Assembly: GCA_027365375.1 (NCBI GenBank)
Contig: DAHXNM010000141.1
Location: 1-37,989, forward strand
Direction of reading: 5' to 3'
DNA from: Ferrimicrobium sp.
GTDB lineage: Bacteria; Actinomycetota; Acidimicrobiia; Acidimicrobiales; Acidimicrobiaceae
Length of the DNA: 37,989 nucleotides
Made by a program: the position numbers and the translations under genes. Each line of letters opens with the position of its first letter. The stretch's first letter is position 1. This document shows positions 8,335 to 15,558 of this stretch, piece by piece. The notes under the pieces were generated by a model that searched no databases, was not told the DNA's origin, and saw only the letters and a program-made list of their open reading frames with translations.

Positions 8335-8922
8335 ATGACGATTGAAGAGCGCAAGGAACGCACCCGCGCCATGTTGGCTGAGGCGGCAGCTGACCTGTTT
8401 GTCATGAAGGGCTTCGATCACACTACGGTAGAGGAGATAGCTCAGGCCGCCGATATCTCTCCACGCACTTTCTTTCGATACTTCGCCACTAAAGAGGAGG
8501 TGGTGATGAGTTTTCTGTGGCTAAAGGTCGACAAGTTACTGGCTTCCTTGGCTGTTAGACCCTCTGACGAGAGTCTGTTGGAGTCGGTGCAGGTGGTGTT
8601 TCGTTCGACCGAGGCAGACTCCGATGTAGAAAGAGACCGGCAACTTTTGCGCCTGTTGGCAACAACACCATCGCTGCGTGCTCGTTGGTTGGTAGATGGT
8701 TGGGAGTCAGCGGTTCGGCTGCGTCCAATCATAGCTGGGCGACTCGGACTCGAGGAGTCGAGTGCTCGGGTCGGGTTGATTGCGAACACTCTATTTATGG
8801 TTGCTGAGACGGTGCTTGATCAGTGGTCTTTTGATGGTGGTGATTTCGTTGGCGATATGCTAGCCGCCCTAGCCCTGCTCGATCGAGGAGGGCTGTTGAG
8901 TGCCGGGGGTGAAAGGATCTAG
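8335..8922 (+). CDS. TetR-family transcriptional regulator
   Basis: This 195-residue protein has the TetR N-terminal helix-turn-helix: AAADLFVMKGFDHTTVEEIAQ then ISPRTFFRYFATKEEVV, the typical F-x-R-Y-F-x-x-K-E-E ending. The C-terminal half is helical, as in the common actinobacterial ligand-binding domain, and I cannot name a ligand. It is transcribed divergently from the membrane protein/acyl reductase operon and may regulate that operon or itself. No other plus-strand gene follows it closely, so it is probably monocistronic. Confidence 0.85.
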   Translation: MTIEERKERTRAMLAEAAADLFVMKGFDHTTVEEIAQAADISPRTFFRYFATKEEVVMSFLWLKVDKLLASLAVRPSDESLLESVQVVFRSTEADSDVERDRQLLRLLATTPSLRARWLVDGWESAVRLRPIIAGRLGLEESSARVGLIANTLFMVAETVLDQWSFDGGDFVGDMLAALALLDRGGLLSAGGERI

Positions 8923-9094
8923 TGCCAACAAACTGACTCACACCAAAATGGGGTTGAGCTCAAGAGTTCACCAGGGTCACGGGAGCCGGTTGGGTGCGAG
9001 ACCGCGAAGGTTGGTGGTCCGTAGTTGCAACGGCTATCGCCATCGGGTGATGTCACAATCTACGAAGTTAGCGGTCACGGAGGCCAACCAGCGG

Positions 9095-9487
9095 TTATGA
9101 GGCGGTTGGTTGTGCGGTCCTGCACTCAGCAAGGGTGGCAACGTTCTCGTGGGCTAAGAGATGGGAAAGACAGAGGATCTCTGGCACCAAAGTGCTGGCA
9201 ATCCTGTAGTACTTGCGTCTCCCGACACGTTCGACCGCGATGAGTCCACAGGCTGCTAGGCAGCTGAGGTGCACAGAGGTCCGCCCTTGGGACAGCCCTG
9301 ATGCCTTCACACACTCTGTGGCGCCTAGACGGCCAGCAGAGTTGATAGCGACAAGCAACTTGAGTCGCGTCGGGTCGGCAAGGGCGGCGAAGAATCGGCT
9401 GAGGTGAGAGATATCCTCGGCTTGCATGAGAGTCGCCTGCGTCTGCAGGAGCCCCGATTTGGAGAATTTAGAGGGCAGCGAGCGCAT
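9095..9487 (-). CDS. ArsR/SmtB-family metal sensor, CmtR-like
   Basis: The preferred start is the ATG at 9487, which has AAAGGA six bases upstream (130 residues). An in-frame TTG at 9502 is the alternative. The winged-helix signature is clear: FFAALADPTRLKLLVAI, then a recognition helix SQGRTSVHLSCLAACGLI and wing RVGRRKYYRIA. The C-x3-C inside LSCLAACG matches the Cys57/Cys61 pair of mycobacterial CmtR, and a C-terminal Cys (LAEC) could act as the third Cd(II)/Pb(II) ligand. CmtR-type repressors leave DNA on binding such metals. The gene overlaps the end of the C-S lyase gene by 20 bp and is probably cotranscribed with it. No metal exporter adjoins it; the nearest transporter is the divergent DHA2 exporter at 10893. 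Confidence 0.8.
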   Translation of the reverse strand: MRSLPSKFSKSGLLQTQATLMQAEDISHLSRFFAALADPTRLKLLVAINSAGRLGATECVKASGLSQGRTSVHLSCLAACGLIAVERVGRRKYYRIASTLVPEILCLSHLLAHENVATLAECRTAQPTAS

Positions 9488-10637
9488 CGTGGATCCTTTC
9501 AATCATTGTCTCGACGACGGATGGCCAGGCGGCAAGGTTCAGTCGGAAAAACTCTGGTGCCCCCGGTAGGTAATCCTCTCCAGGGCCGACCGCCACTCGT
9601 GCGCGGTCGAGCAGAAACTCGTAGGCCGACTGGTTGGAGGGACGCCGGAGCAGCTCACCCCAGAGAAGATAGGTTCCCTCGCGTTCTGTGAGAGTCACGT
9701 TGTCGTCATCTGCCAAGCCCTTGGTGGCGAGTGTGAAGTTGTCATCGATGATGCCGCGAACCTCAGCGAGCCATGCACCCTCGGTCTGGTAGGCATGTGC
9801 GCCGACGCTGAGCCCGATAGAGGTAGCTTGCGAGAGAGCAAGTAGCTGGCTTCCCTCTATACGAGCACGCAATTCGGTGTCGTTTGGCAGTTCAATATGA
9901 GCTACCTTGAGGCCGGCGATGTTGAAAGACTTCGACGGTGACGCGAGGACGACCGCACGGTTAGAGCTTTCGTGATCGAGCGAGGTGTACGGAATATGGA
10001 CTGCACCCGGAGCTCGAAGATCCTGATGGATCTCGTCCGAGATCACAGTCAGCCGTTCCCGTTCGGCTATATCAGCGATCATTGTCAGTTCAGCTCTACT
10101 GAATACGCGTCCTGTGGGATTCTGGGGATTACACAGGATGATCGCCTGCACACGTTCCTCCGCGGCGGCTCTAGCGACGAGGTCAAAATCGATGGTGTAG
10201 CGTCGATTGACTCGCTGCATTGGGACAGGAACTAGTTCGCGTTGGGCTTCGTTCACAACGCGAAAGAACGGCGGATAGCTCGGTGTCAGGACGATAACTC
10301 CTGCTCCAGGGTCGGTGACTGCCATAACGATAATTCGCAACGCTGCCACTACGTCGGCCACTGTCACGAGCGAGTGGGGTTGGGTGCCAAAGTTATTTTT
10401 GGCCCAGTCCTGGTAAGAGGCCTGGTAATTCAGGATGAGATCAGGCGATGGGTATCCAGTGTCGCCTAGCTCGAGAAGCGTGATTCCGGCCTCTAGCGCT
10501 CCTCGAGGGGGCGGAAAGTCCATGTCTGCGACCCATGCTGGTAGGACGTCTGCCGGATATCGCTGCCACTTGACGGAATGAGTACGGCGAGCACGAACTG
10601 CAGCGAGGCTCTCTTCAGCGGGAAATTGCGACTTCAT
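9468..10637 (-). CDS. PatB/MalY-type PLP-dependent C-S lyase or aminotransferase
   Basis: This class I/II fold PLP enzyme has 389 residues from the ATG at 10637. I chose that start because homologues begin close to the RTHSVKWQRYP...LPAWVADMDF motif, and the 37 upstream in-frame residues look non-homologous. VADMDFPPP near the N-terminus, NPQNPTGRVFS, SDEIHQDL and the PLP-lysine motif SPSKSFNIAGLK are typical of the MalY/PatB cystathionine beta-lyase group, which cleaves C-S bonds of cystathionine or cysteine conjugates and releases pyruvate and ammonia. The overlapping CmtR-like gene suggests a thiol or metal-stress role. An ordinary aminotransferase role is possible. Confidence 0.85.
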   Translation of the reverse strand: MKSQFPAEESLAAVRARRTHSVKWQRYPADVLPAWVADMDFPPPRGALEAGITLLELGDTGYPSPDLILNYQASYQDWAKNNFGTQPHSLVTVADVVAALRIIVMAVTDPGAGVIVLTPSYPPFFRVVNEAQRELVPVPMQRVNRRYTIDFDLVARAAAEERVQAIILCNPQNPTGRVFSRAELTMIADIAERERLTVISDEIHQDLRAPGAVHIPYTSLDHESSNRAVVLASPSKSFNIAGLKVAHIELPNDTELRARIEGSQLLALSQATSIGLSVGAHAYQTEGAWLAEVRGIIDDNFTLATKGLADDDNVTLTEREGTYLLWGELLRRPSNQSAYEFLLDRARVAVGPGEDYLPGAPEFFRLNLAAWPSVVETMIERIHDALAAL

Positions 10638-10892
10638 AGTAAGCAAGTGTATTCCGTTGAGAAAGCGGTTGTTGAGTTCCTTGTCAGCCGATCGGATGAC
10701 ACCGTTTGCCCAGCTCGCGACTGTTTTTCTTGATGGATCAATCTGCATCTCCTCGGATTCAAGTCCAGAGGATCACTTGTGGGAACAAATCTGGTAGGGT
10801 GATGGTTGAAAATGGCAGTGACTGACAAAGTTGTAGATGTTGATAGCTGATGGTGCCATCGTTGGCGTGGTGACAAGAAGGAAGGAGAGGCA

Positions 10893-12464
10893 ATGGATTC
10901 GTCCCAAAAGGTTGCGAGGAGGGATCTTAGAGGAAGCCCGTGGTTATCGTTGGTTGCGGTGGCCTTTGGCGTCATTATGGTTGGGCTGGACGCGACCGTC
11001 GTTTCGATCGCGAACCCGTTTATAGCTCGAGGGTTGCATGCGAATCTCGCGGACCTGCAATGGGTAACCAATGGTTACCTTTTGGTCACGGCAGTCCTCC
11101 TTATTCCGGCTGGCAAGCTTGGTGATCGTGTTGGTCGTCGCAAGATCTATCTGATCGGGATGGCTGGCTTTGCTCTCGCGAGTGTCGGAGTCGGACTTTC
11201 AGGTTCTATTGGTTTGGTTATCCTCTTCCGTGTCTTCCAAGGGGCATTCGGTGCGTTGATCATGCCAAACACGTTGGCGATCTTGCGCAAAACCTTCCCG
11301 CTCGAAAAGTTAAATACTGCCATCGGAGTATGGGGCGCAGCCTCAGCGGTTGCAATCGCTGGAGGACCGATCGTAGGAGGCCTTCTGGTCCAGGATGTCT
11401 CCTGGCAGTCTGTGTTCTACCTCAACCTTCCGGTCTCGATCATAGGTATCGCTATCAGTGTCGTGGTGTTGCTAGAGAGTCGCGAGACTGATGTTGAGTC
11501 TCCGGACGTTCCGGGGATGCTAACGCTAGCTGCGACCCTGTTTCTGCTGGTATTTGGCCTGATCAAGACACAGACTTGGGGTTGGACAGATCCGAAGACA
11601 CTCGCCTGTTTCGGAGGGGCAATCGTGTTCGCTGCTCTTTTCATCTTTGCCGAAGGTCGAGTTACGAGTCCGTTGCTGCCACTCAGGATCTTCGCAAGTC
11701 GAGCGCTCTCGATGTCCACCATCAGCGTGATCCTGAATTTCTTCGCCTTTTATGGTGTGATCTTCTTTGTCTCTCTATATCTGCAGGAGGTTCACGGATA
11801 TTCGCCGATACAAGCTGGCGTACGCCTGTTACCGCTGACTGCGATGTTCGTTGTCTCTGCTCCGCTCGGCGCAGCCTTGAATCAGCGTTTTGGTCCGCGG
11901 TTTCCAGTAACGATTGGTATGCTTTTTGCCGCGGCGGGTCTATGGATCCTGACGAGTCTCGAGGTGAATTCGAGCTATACCCTGCTTGCAGTACCCTTCG
12001 TGATACTGGGTCTGGGTGTTGGATTTGTTCTAACGGCGACCTCTGACGCGATAGTAGGCAATGCTCCATCCCAGGATGCTGGGGTAGCCGGTGGGATTCA
12101 GTCGACGGCGTTACAGATTGGTGGAGTTATTGGAACCTCCGTGCTCGGTTCGGTCCTCCTTGATCGAGTGGGTTCGACGCTGGTGAGCAAAATGACCAAG
12201 GCTGGGGTCCCTGGCTCACTGGCGCCTAAGTTGCTTGCTGCAAAACCGCTGATCGCGGAGGGCGCGGCGCCGCATGTCGCTCATATTCCGGCGCAGTTGC
12301 AGCTGGCCATCACCAATGGATCGCACGCGGCATTCCTCTCAGGACTCCATGTTGCAATGGTGGTCGGTATCATCGTGTGTCTCGTTGGGGCAGGGACAGG
12401 GTTCGCGATTGGCAACAAGAGGCCTACAGAGGAGAGGGCCCCGGAGGAGACGCTTACTGATTGA
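10893..12464 (+). CDS. DHA2-family (EmrB/QacA-like) MFS drug exporter
   Basis: The 523-residue protein starts at an ATG with GGAGAGG just upstream. It has about 14 hydrophobic segments, beginning with LVAVAFGVIMVGLDATVVSIA. Motif D1 (LDATVVSIANPFI), motif A (GKLGDRVGRRKIYLIG), and motif C-like glycine/proline-rich segments (AVAIAGGPIVGGLL) define the DHA2 family of proton-driven drug exporters. It is divergent from the C-S lyase/CmtR-like pair across about 255 bp and ends at an intrinsic terminator. Substrate unknown; typical ones are cationic or hydrophobic toxicants. Confidence 0.9.
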   Translation: MDSSQKVARRDLRGSPWLSLVAVAFGVIMVGLDATVVSIANPFIARGLHANLADLQWVTNGYLLVTAVLLIPAGKLGDRVGRRKIYLIGMAGFALASVGVGLSGSIGLVILFRVFQGAFGALIMPNTLAILRKTFPLEKLNTAIGVWGAASAVAIAGGPIVGGLLVQDVSWQSVFYLNLPVSIIGIAISVVVLLESRETDVESPDVPGMLTLAATLFLLVFGLIKTQTWGWTDPKTLACFGGAIVFAALFIFAEGRVTSPLLPLRIFASRALSMSTISVILNFFAFYGVIFFVSLYLQEVHGYSPIQAGVRLLPLTAMFVVSAPLGAALNQRFGPRFPVTIGMLFAAAGLWILTSLEVNSSYTLLAVPFVILGLGVGFVLTATSDAIVGNAPSQDAGVAGGIQSTALQIGGVIGTSVLGSVLLDRVGSTLVSKMTKAGVPGSLAPKLLAAKPLIAEGAAPHVAHIPAQLQLAITNGSHAAFLSGLHVAMVVGIIVCLVGAGTGFAIGNKRPTEERAPEETLTD

Positions 12465-12497
12465 TATTGAGTTGCCACCTTTTGGTGTTGTCGCTCA

Positions 12498-12535
12498 GGG
12501 TGCCGTTGAGGTGATGCTTCAACGGCACCCTTTTT
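12498..12535 (+). terminator. Intrinsic terminator of the DHA2 exporter gene
   Basis: A perfect 12-bp stem (GGGTGCCGTTGA with 12519-12530), a 9-nt loop and a run of five T, 33 bp after the stop codon. Confidence 0.92.
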
Positions 12536-12540
12536 GCAAT

Positions 12541-12855
12541 GCCTTTGTGTGCTAGCTTTGTGGTTCCATGGGTTCGCGATGTGGCTGTCGAGTTCGGTTG
12601 AATAGTGGTGTCGACCATTTGATCGCGCCAAAGCCTGCCGCGAGGAGTTGGGATGTCCATCATATCACGATCGTGTCCGCAGGAAAAGAATCTGCTCTTT
12701 AGTGTGACATCGGCCAGCTGACCTTGGTCTCCGAGAGGTGTTGACTCAACCGTGAGGCCACTGCAATGCCCGGACTCAGGCCACTCTTGGTCGCACTCGG
12801 CGGTGATGATGTAATTGATTAGCTAGCCAAGAGAGCGTCAGCTATCTGCGTTCGA
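12541..12855. other. Intergenic stretch, nothing recognised
   Basis: About 315 bp between the exporter terminator and the 3' end of the minus-strand hydrolase. Short frames cross it on the minus strand but show no recognisable motif, and I see no strong hairpin or promoter. Confidence 0.4.
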
Positions 12856-13740
12856 TCAGCGGTGATCGTGAAGATGACCTGCGAGCCAAGACAAGATTGT
12901 TGCTGAGTGGTGCAGCGGTGTCGACAGGTGTCCCTCATCGGGCAGGCTTCGCAGTTCACTGCTATGAAGGTGACGTGCTAGCCATCTGGAGTGTTGAGCG
13001 GGCACCATCAAATCTTGATCACCCTGCCAGATCTGCACCGGCGTTGTCATCGTCTCGAGGTCAAACCCCCAGGGCCGCACGAAGGCAAGGTCGTCGTCAA
13101 GCCAGCCGTCAATACCAACGCTTAAGGCGTGAGCAAAATCGTCGACTATCTCTTGTCCTAGAGTTCGGACTGCAGCGACATCAACGGGGGTCAGAAGGGT
13201 AGCCATGTTGGCCACTACCGAATTAACATCTGCAGTTGCCAAGTCGTCGCGTGCCTGATTTAGATACTGACTGAGAGCATCGGAGCCTTGGAGCGCCAAA
13301 CCGAACTCGTCGAGGTTGTCTTCTCCCATCCCCTCAAGGAAGTCGAGATCTTCTTGACCGTATGCTCCGACACCACTTATCGAGGCGACGGCGACCACTC
13401 GATCGGGAAGTAGCGCGCCACAGGCGAGTGCATGGGGTCCTCCTCCTGAAGTGCCATAGCTAGCACAGCGAGTGATCTCGAGGTGGTCGAGCAACTCCGC
13501 GCTGTCGTTAGCAACGGAAGCAACGCTTCGACCTGGATGCCTGGATGAACTCGCGTAACCTGGTCGTGTGGGATAGATGAGACGGATGCCAAGTTCGGCT
13601 GCGTTGGCAAGTTCGTAACCCATCGGGATGCCGGCCCCTGGAGTCCCATGGTGAGCGATAATCGTGTCTTGATAGTTGGATCCAGTATCAAAATACTCCA
13701 ACGTTCTACCGTCGCTCAGTTGGAGGTGTTCGATCGCCAC
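12856..13740 (-). CDS. Alpha/beta-fold hydrolase
   Basis: The preferred start is the GTG at 13740, five bases after AAAGGA. It gives MAIEHLQLSDGRTLEYFD, which looks like a normal hydrolase N-terminus; an ATG at 13770 and a GTG at 13806 are in-frame alternatives. The alpha/beta-hydrolase pattern is complete: oxyanion HHGTPG, nucleophile elbow YGTSGGGPHA (Ser), the acid in the WQGDQDLMVP segment, and the His in LPDEGHLS. Length (about 295) is normal for small esterases, haloalkane-dehalogenase-like or epoxide-hydrolase-like enzymes; the substrate cannot be read. It is a single gene, convergent with the exporter gene. Confidence 0.8.
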   Translation of the reverse strand: MAIEHLQLSDGRTLEYFDTGSNYQDTIIAHHGTPGAGIPMGYELANAAELGIRLIYPTRPGYASSSRHPGRSVASVANDSAELLDHLEITRCASYGTSGGGPHALACGALLPDRVVAVASISGVGAYGQEDLDFLEGMGEDNLDEFGLALQGSDALSQYLNQARDDLATADVNSVVANMATLLTPVDVAAVRTLGQEIVDDFAHALSVGIDGWLDDDLAFVRPWGFDLETMTTPVQIWQGDQDLMVPAQHSRWLARHLHSSELRSLPDEGHLSTPLHHSATILSWLAGHLHDHR

Positions 13741-13829
13741 ATCGGTCCTTTCGTTAACTGCTATCACCATCACGTTAGTGGAGTCTGCCTCGGTATGGTT
13801 AGTCACCAGCGTGTCCGGAGGCTCTGATC

Positions 13830-14018
13830 CTCAGCGGCGGTGCCGTGGGAACCAAGCATTATGTAGGTTCTTTGGGCTGGGGGAGCGTTGTTAGGGCGCC
13901 ACCCTAGGTCTCAACTAAGACTCGCACCTCTAGGCGAAGGTACAGGGACACCTGAGCCAATCTCCACTTGACGTTGTTCCACCCCAAGGCAGAGCCCTGC
14001 CCTTGGGGTGGAACTTTT
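13830..14018 (+). ncRNA. Candidate structured RNA ending in an intrinsic terminator
   Basis: No good ORF lies here, yet the plus strand folds by eye. An outer pairing CTCAG (13830-13834) with CTGAG (13952-13956) and GTGCC (13840-13844) with GGTAC (13939-13943) encloses three short hairpins: GAACC/GGTTC at 13849-13870, TAGGG/CCCTA at 13892-13906, and GTCT/AGAC at 13908-13921. A long terminator follows. No plus-strand gene comes before that terminator except this stretch, so a small RNA about 190 nt long is a reasonable reading. I could not match it to 6S, SRP, tmRNA, RNase P or a riboswitch I know. No convincing promoter was found. Confidence 0.3.
13976..14018 (+). terminator. Strong intrinsic terminator (plus strand)
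   Basis: A 17-bp stem (left arm 13976-13992, right arm 13997-14014 with one bulged base), loop AGCC, then TTTT. No T-run lies on the minus-strand side, so it works for plus-strand transcription. Confidence 0.8.
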
Positions 14019-14111
14019 GCTAGTGAGCTCTATCGGCGACCATAGATTGCTGATTTCAGGGCGATAAGTACCTACAATCAGTTGGTATATGGCCTAGACA
14101 ACTTGCTGTTT

Positions 14112-14144
14112 GAGTTTCGCAAACGAATTGGGGGAGTTTCGCAA
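14112..14144. repeat. Two direct repeats of GAGTTTCGCAA, 22 bp apart
   Basis: GAGTTTCGCAA occurs at 14112-14122 and 14134-14144. The 22-bp spacing is about two helical turns, as for a dimeric protein-binding site. It lies just downstream of tRNA-Val. Confidence 0.4.
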
Positions 14145-14155
14145 CCGGCCCTTGG

Positions 14156-14229
14156 TGGGCGCTAGAGGACTCGAACCTCCGACCTCAGCCGTGTGAAGGC
14201 TGCGCTCTAACCAACTGAGCTAAGCGCCC
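14156..14229 (-). tRNA. tRNA-Val (anticodon CAC)
   Basis: The minus strand gives a full cloverleaf. The acceptor pairs GGGCGCT with AGCGCCC. The D-arm is GCTC...GAGC, and the anticodon stem CAGCC/GGCTG encloses loop TTCACAC, so the anticodon is CAC (reads GUG valine codons). The T-arm is GGAGGTTCGAGTCCTC. Discriminator A is at 14156 and a CCA end is encoded at 14155-14153. No other tRNA adjoins it. Confidence 0.95.
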
Positions 14230-14318
14230 GCGACAGGTAGATACTAGCCAGCCAACTTGTGGAAACTGTTCACGTGGTACTCAGTTTCGGTCAAGGGGGT
14301 TGTGGATCAAACACTGAC

Positions 14319-14362
14319 ACACCAGCTTTGGGGTTCATCGAATGTTAAAGGCTGGTGTTTTT
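14319..14362 (+). terminator. Intrinsic terminator overlapping the EAL-operon promoter
   Basis: ACACCAGCTTT (14319-14329) pairs with AAAGGCTGGTGT (14347-14358) with one bulged G, followed by TTTT. It stops plus-strand transcripts from upstream, before the EAL genes. Its right arm is also the -35 region of the sigma-28-type promoter. Confidence 0.65.
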
Positions 14363-14372
14363 CTGCCGAAAT
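14346..14372 (+). promoter_or_regulatory. Sigma-28 (FliA/WhiG)-type promoter of the EAL operon
   Basis: TAAAGGCT (14346-14353), an exact 11-bp spacer and GCCGAAAT (14365-14372) resemble the sigma-28 consensus TAAAGTTT-N11-GCCGATAA; TAAAG and GCCGA are both fully kept. The first EAL gene starts 46 bp downstream, behind a GAGGTG ribosome-binding site. Confidence 0.55.
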
Positions 14373-14418
14373 GCCTAAAAGCGGTCAGCATGGCGCATGG
14401 GATGACGAGGTGTAGGCA

Positions 14419-15558
14419 ATGCAGCAGCAGGCAGAAGGGCAAGGTTCGAGTGTTACTCAACTTGATGTTGAGCCTGTCGTAAGAGTGATCACCTCCGCGA
14501 TTGCCGATCCAAGCACACTTGGCATCGTAACCCAGCCGATCGTGTCTCTCGACGACGGTAGTGTGGTGGGCTATGAAACACTAGCTCGATTCGCTGGTGA
14601 GATCTCCACCGAGCGCTTGTTCGAGGAGGCTTCCGAACTTGGAATGGGTGCAGAGTTGGAGGCGATCGCTCTCGAGCGGGGTCTGGCGATGCTTCACTAT
14701 CTTCCTCACGGTTTTGTCCTCCATGTGAACGTGTCGCCAACGTATCTCGGTATGCAAGATATACATCGAATCTTGCTCGGTGCGCGATTGGATCGGGTGG
14801 TTATCGAGCTTACCGAACATATCCCAGTATCTGAGACCGGTCAGTTGCGCCGACAGCTCGCGACCTATAGGTCGCTCGGCGCACGTATAGCACTTGATGA
14901 CGCAGGTGCAGGTTACGGAGGGTTGGAGCTCATGTACGAACTCGAGCCCGACATGATCAAGATCGACAGGTTCCTCATCAGCGACATAGATCGCTCTGAC
15001 ACCAAGGCGGCTGTTGTGGCAACGCTTGTGACCTCTGCTCGAGCTAGAGGCATCAAGGTAGTTGCCGAGGGAATCGAGACCGCATCTGAGTTTGATGCTG
15101 CCTCCCGTCTAGGGATCGACCTTGGGCAGGGGTATTGGATTGCGCGACCAGCAGCGGGTTTGCCGCGGATTGATGTAGCTAAGTTGTCACGACATAGCCG
15201 CAAAGAGCGTAACGTCACTCTTGGTAGGGAGCTTGCTAGGGTAACCGAACCGGTTACAACTGCGCTGGGGAGCTCGAGTTTTGTTGGTGTGCAGTTTGGT
15301 GTCGGAGTAGACCACTACGGGAGACCATTGTTCGTTTGGTCGATAGATGTTGATGGAGTTGAACACGTTCGAAACGCGACCGAGGTTGAGTCTGGGTGCT
15401 CGATACAAGAGTGCATCAGGAGGGCCCTTGGCAGGAGTTTGGAGACCCGCTTCGATCCTTTGGTGGTGACCGACCATGCTCGGCGTGTTCTCGGCATAAC
15501 CCGACTTGAACGACTTCTCAATGTTGTGGATGCCAAACCAGGATCGGAGGCATCCTGA
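14419..15558 (+). CDS. EAL-domain c-di-GMP phosphodiesterase with C-terminal sensory region
   Basis: Of 379 residues, about 20-250 form an EAL domain. The signature reads ETL (Glu53). The residues known to bind metal and substrate are kept: Asn104 in NVSP, Glu130/Glu133 in ELTEH, Asp160-Asp161 in LDDAGAGYGG, Lys181 in IKIDR, Glu217 in VAEGIE, and Gln237 in GQGYW. It should therefore hydrolyse c-di-GMP to pGpG. The last 120 residues, ending DPLVVTDHARRVLGITRLERLL, look like half of a CBS-type regulatory domain. No GGDEF domain or membrane segment is present, so it is cytosolic. The promoter upstream is of sigma-28 type, which hints at co-expression with flagellar genes. The stop overlaps the next start by one base (TGATG). 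Confidence 0.85.
   Translation: MQQQAEGQGSSVTQLDVEPVVRVITSAIADPSTLGIVTQPIVSLDDGSVVGYETLARFAGEISTERLFEEASELGMGAELEAIALERGLAMLHYLPHGFVLHVNVSPTYLGMQDIHRILLGARLDRVVIELTEHIPVSETGQLRRQLATYRSLGARIALDDAGAGYGGLELMYELEPDMIKIDRFLISDIDRSDTKAAVVATLVTSARARGIKVVAEGIETASEFDAASRLGIDLGQGYWIARPAAGLPRIDVAKLSRHSRKERNVTLGRELARVTEPVTTALGSSSFVGVQFGVGVDHYGRPLFVWSIDVDGVEHVRNATEVESGCSIQECIRRALGRSLETRFDPLVVTDHARRVLGITRLERLLNVVDAKPGSEAS

Noticed and set aside
10638..10748. N-terminal extension of the C-S lyase
   Set aside because: The extra 37 residues precede the normal family start and have no family resemblance.
13830..13975. 6S RNA, SRP RNA or tmRNA
   Set aside because: Conserved sequences of these families (such as the SRP GGAAG/AGCAG loop or tmRNA acceptor end) are absent.
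14230..14418. c-di-GMP riboswitch upstream of the EAL genes
   Set aside because: The leader shows no GEMM-type conserved core; only a terminator and a sigma-28-type promoter are visible.
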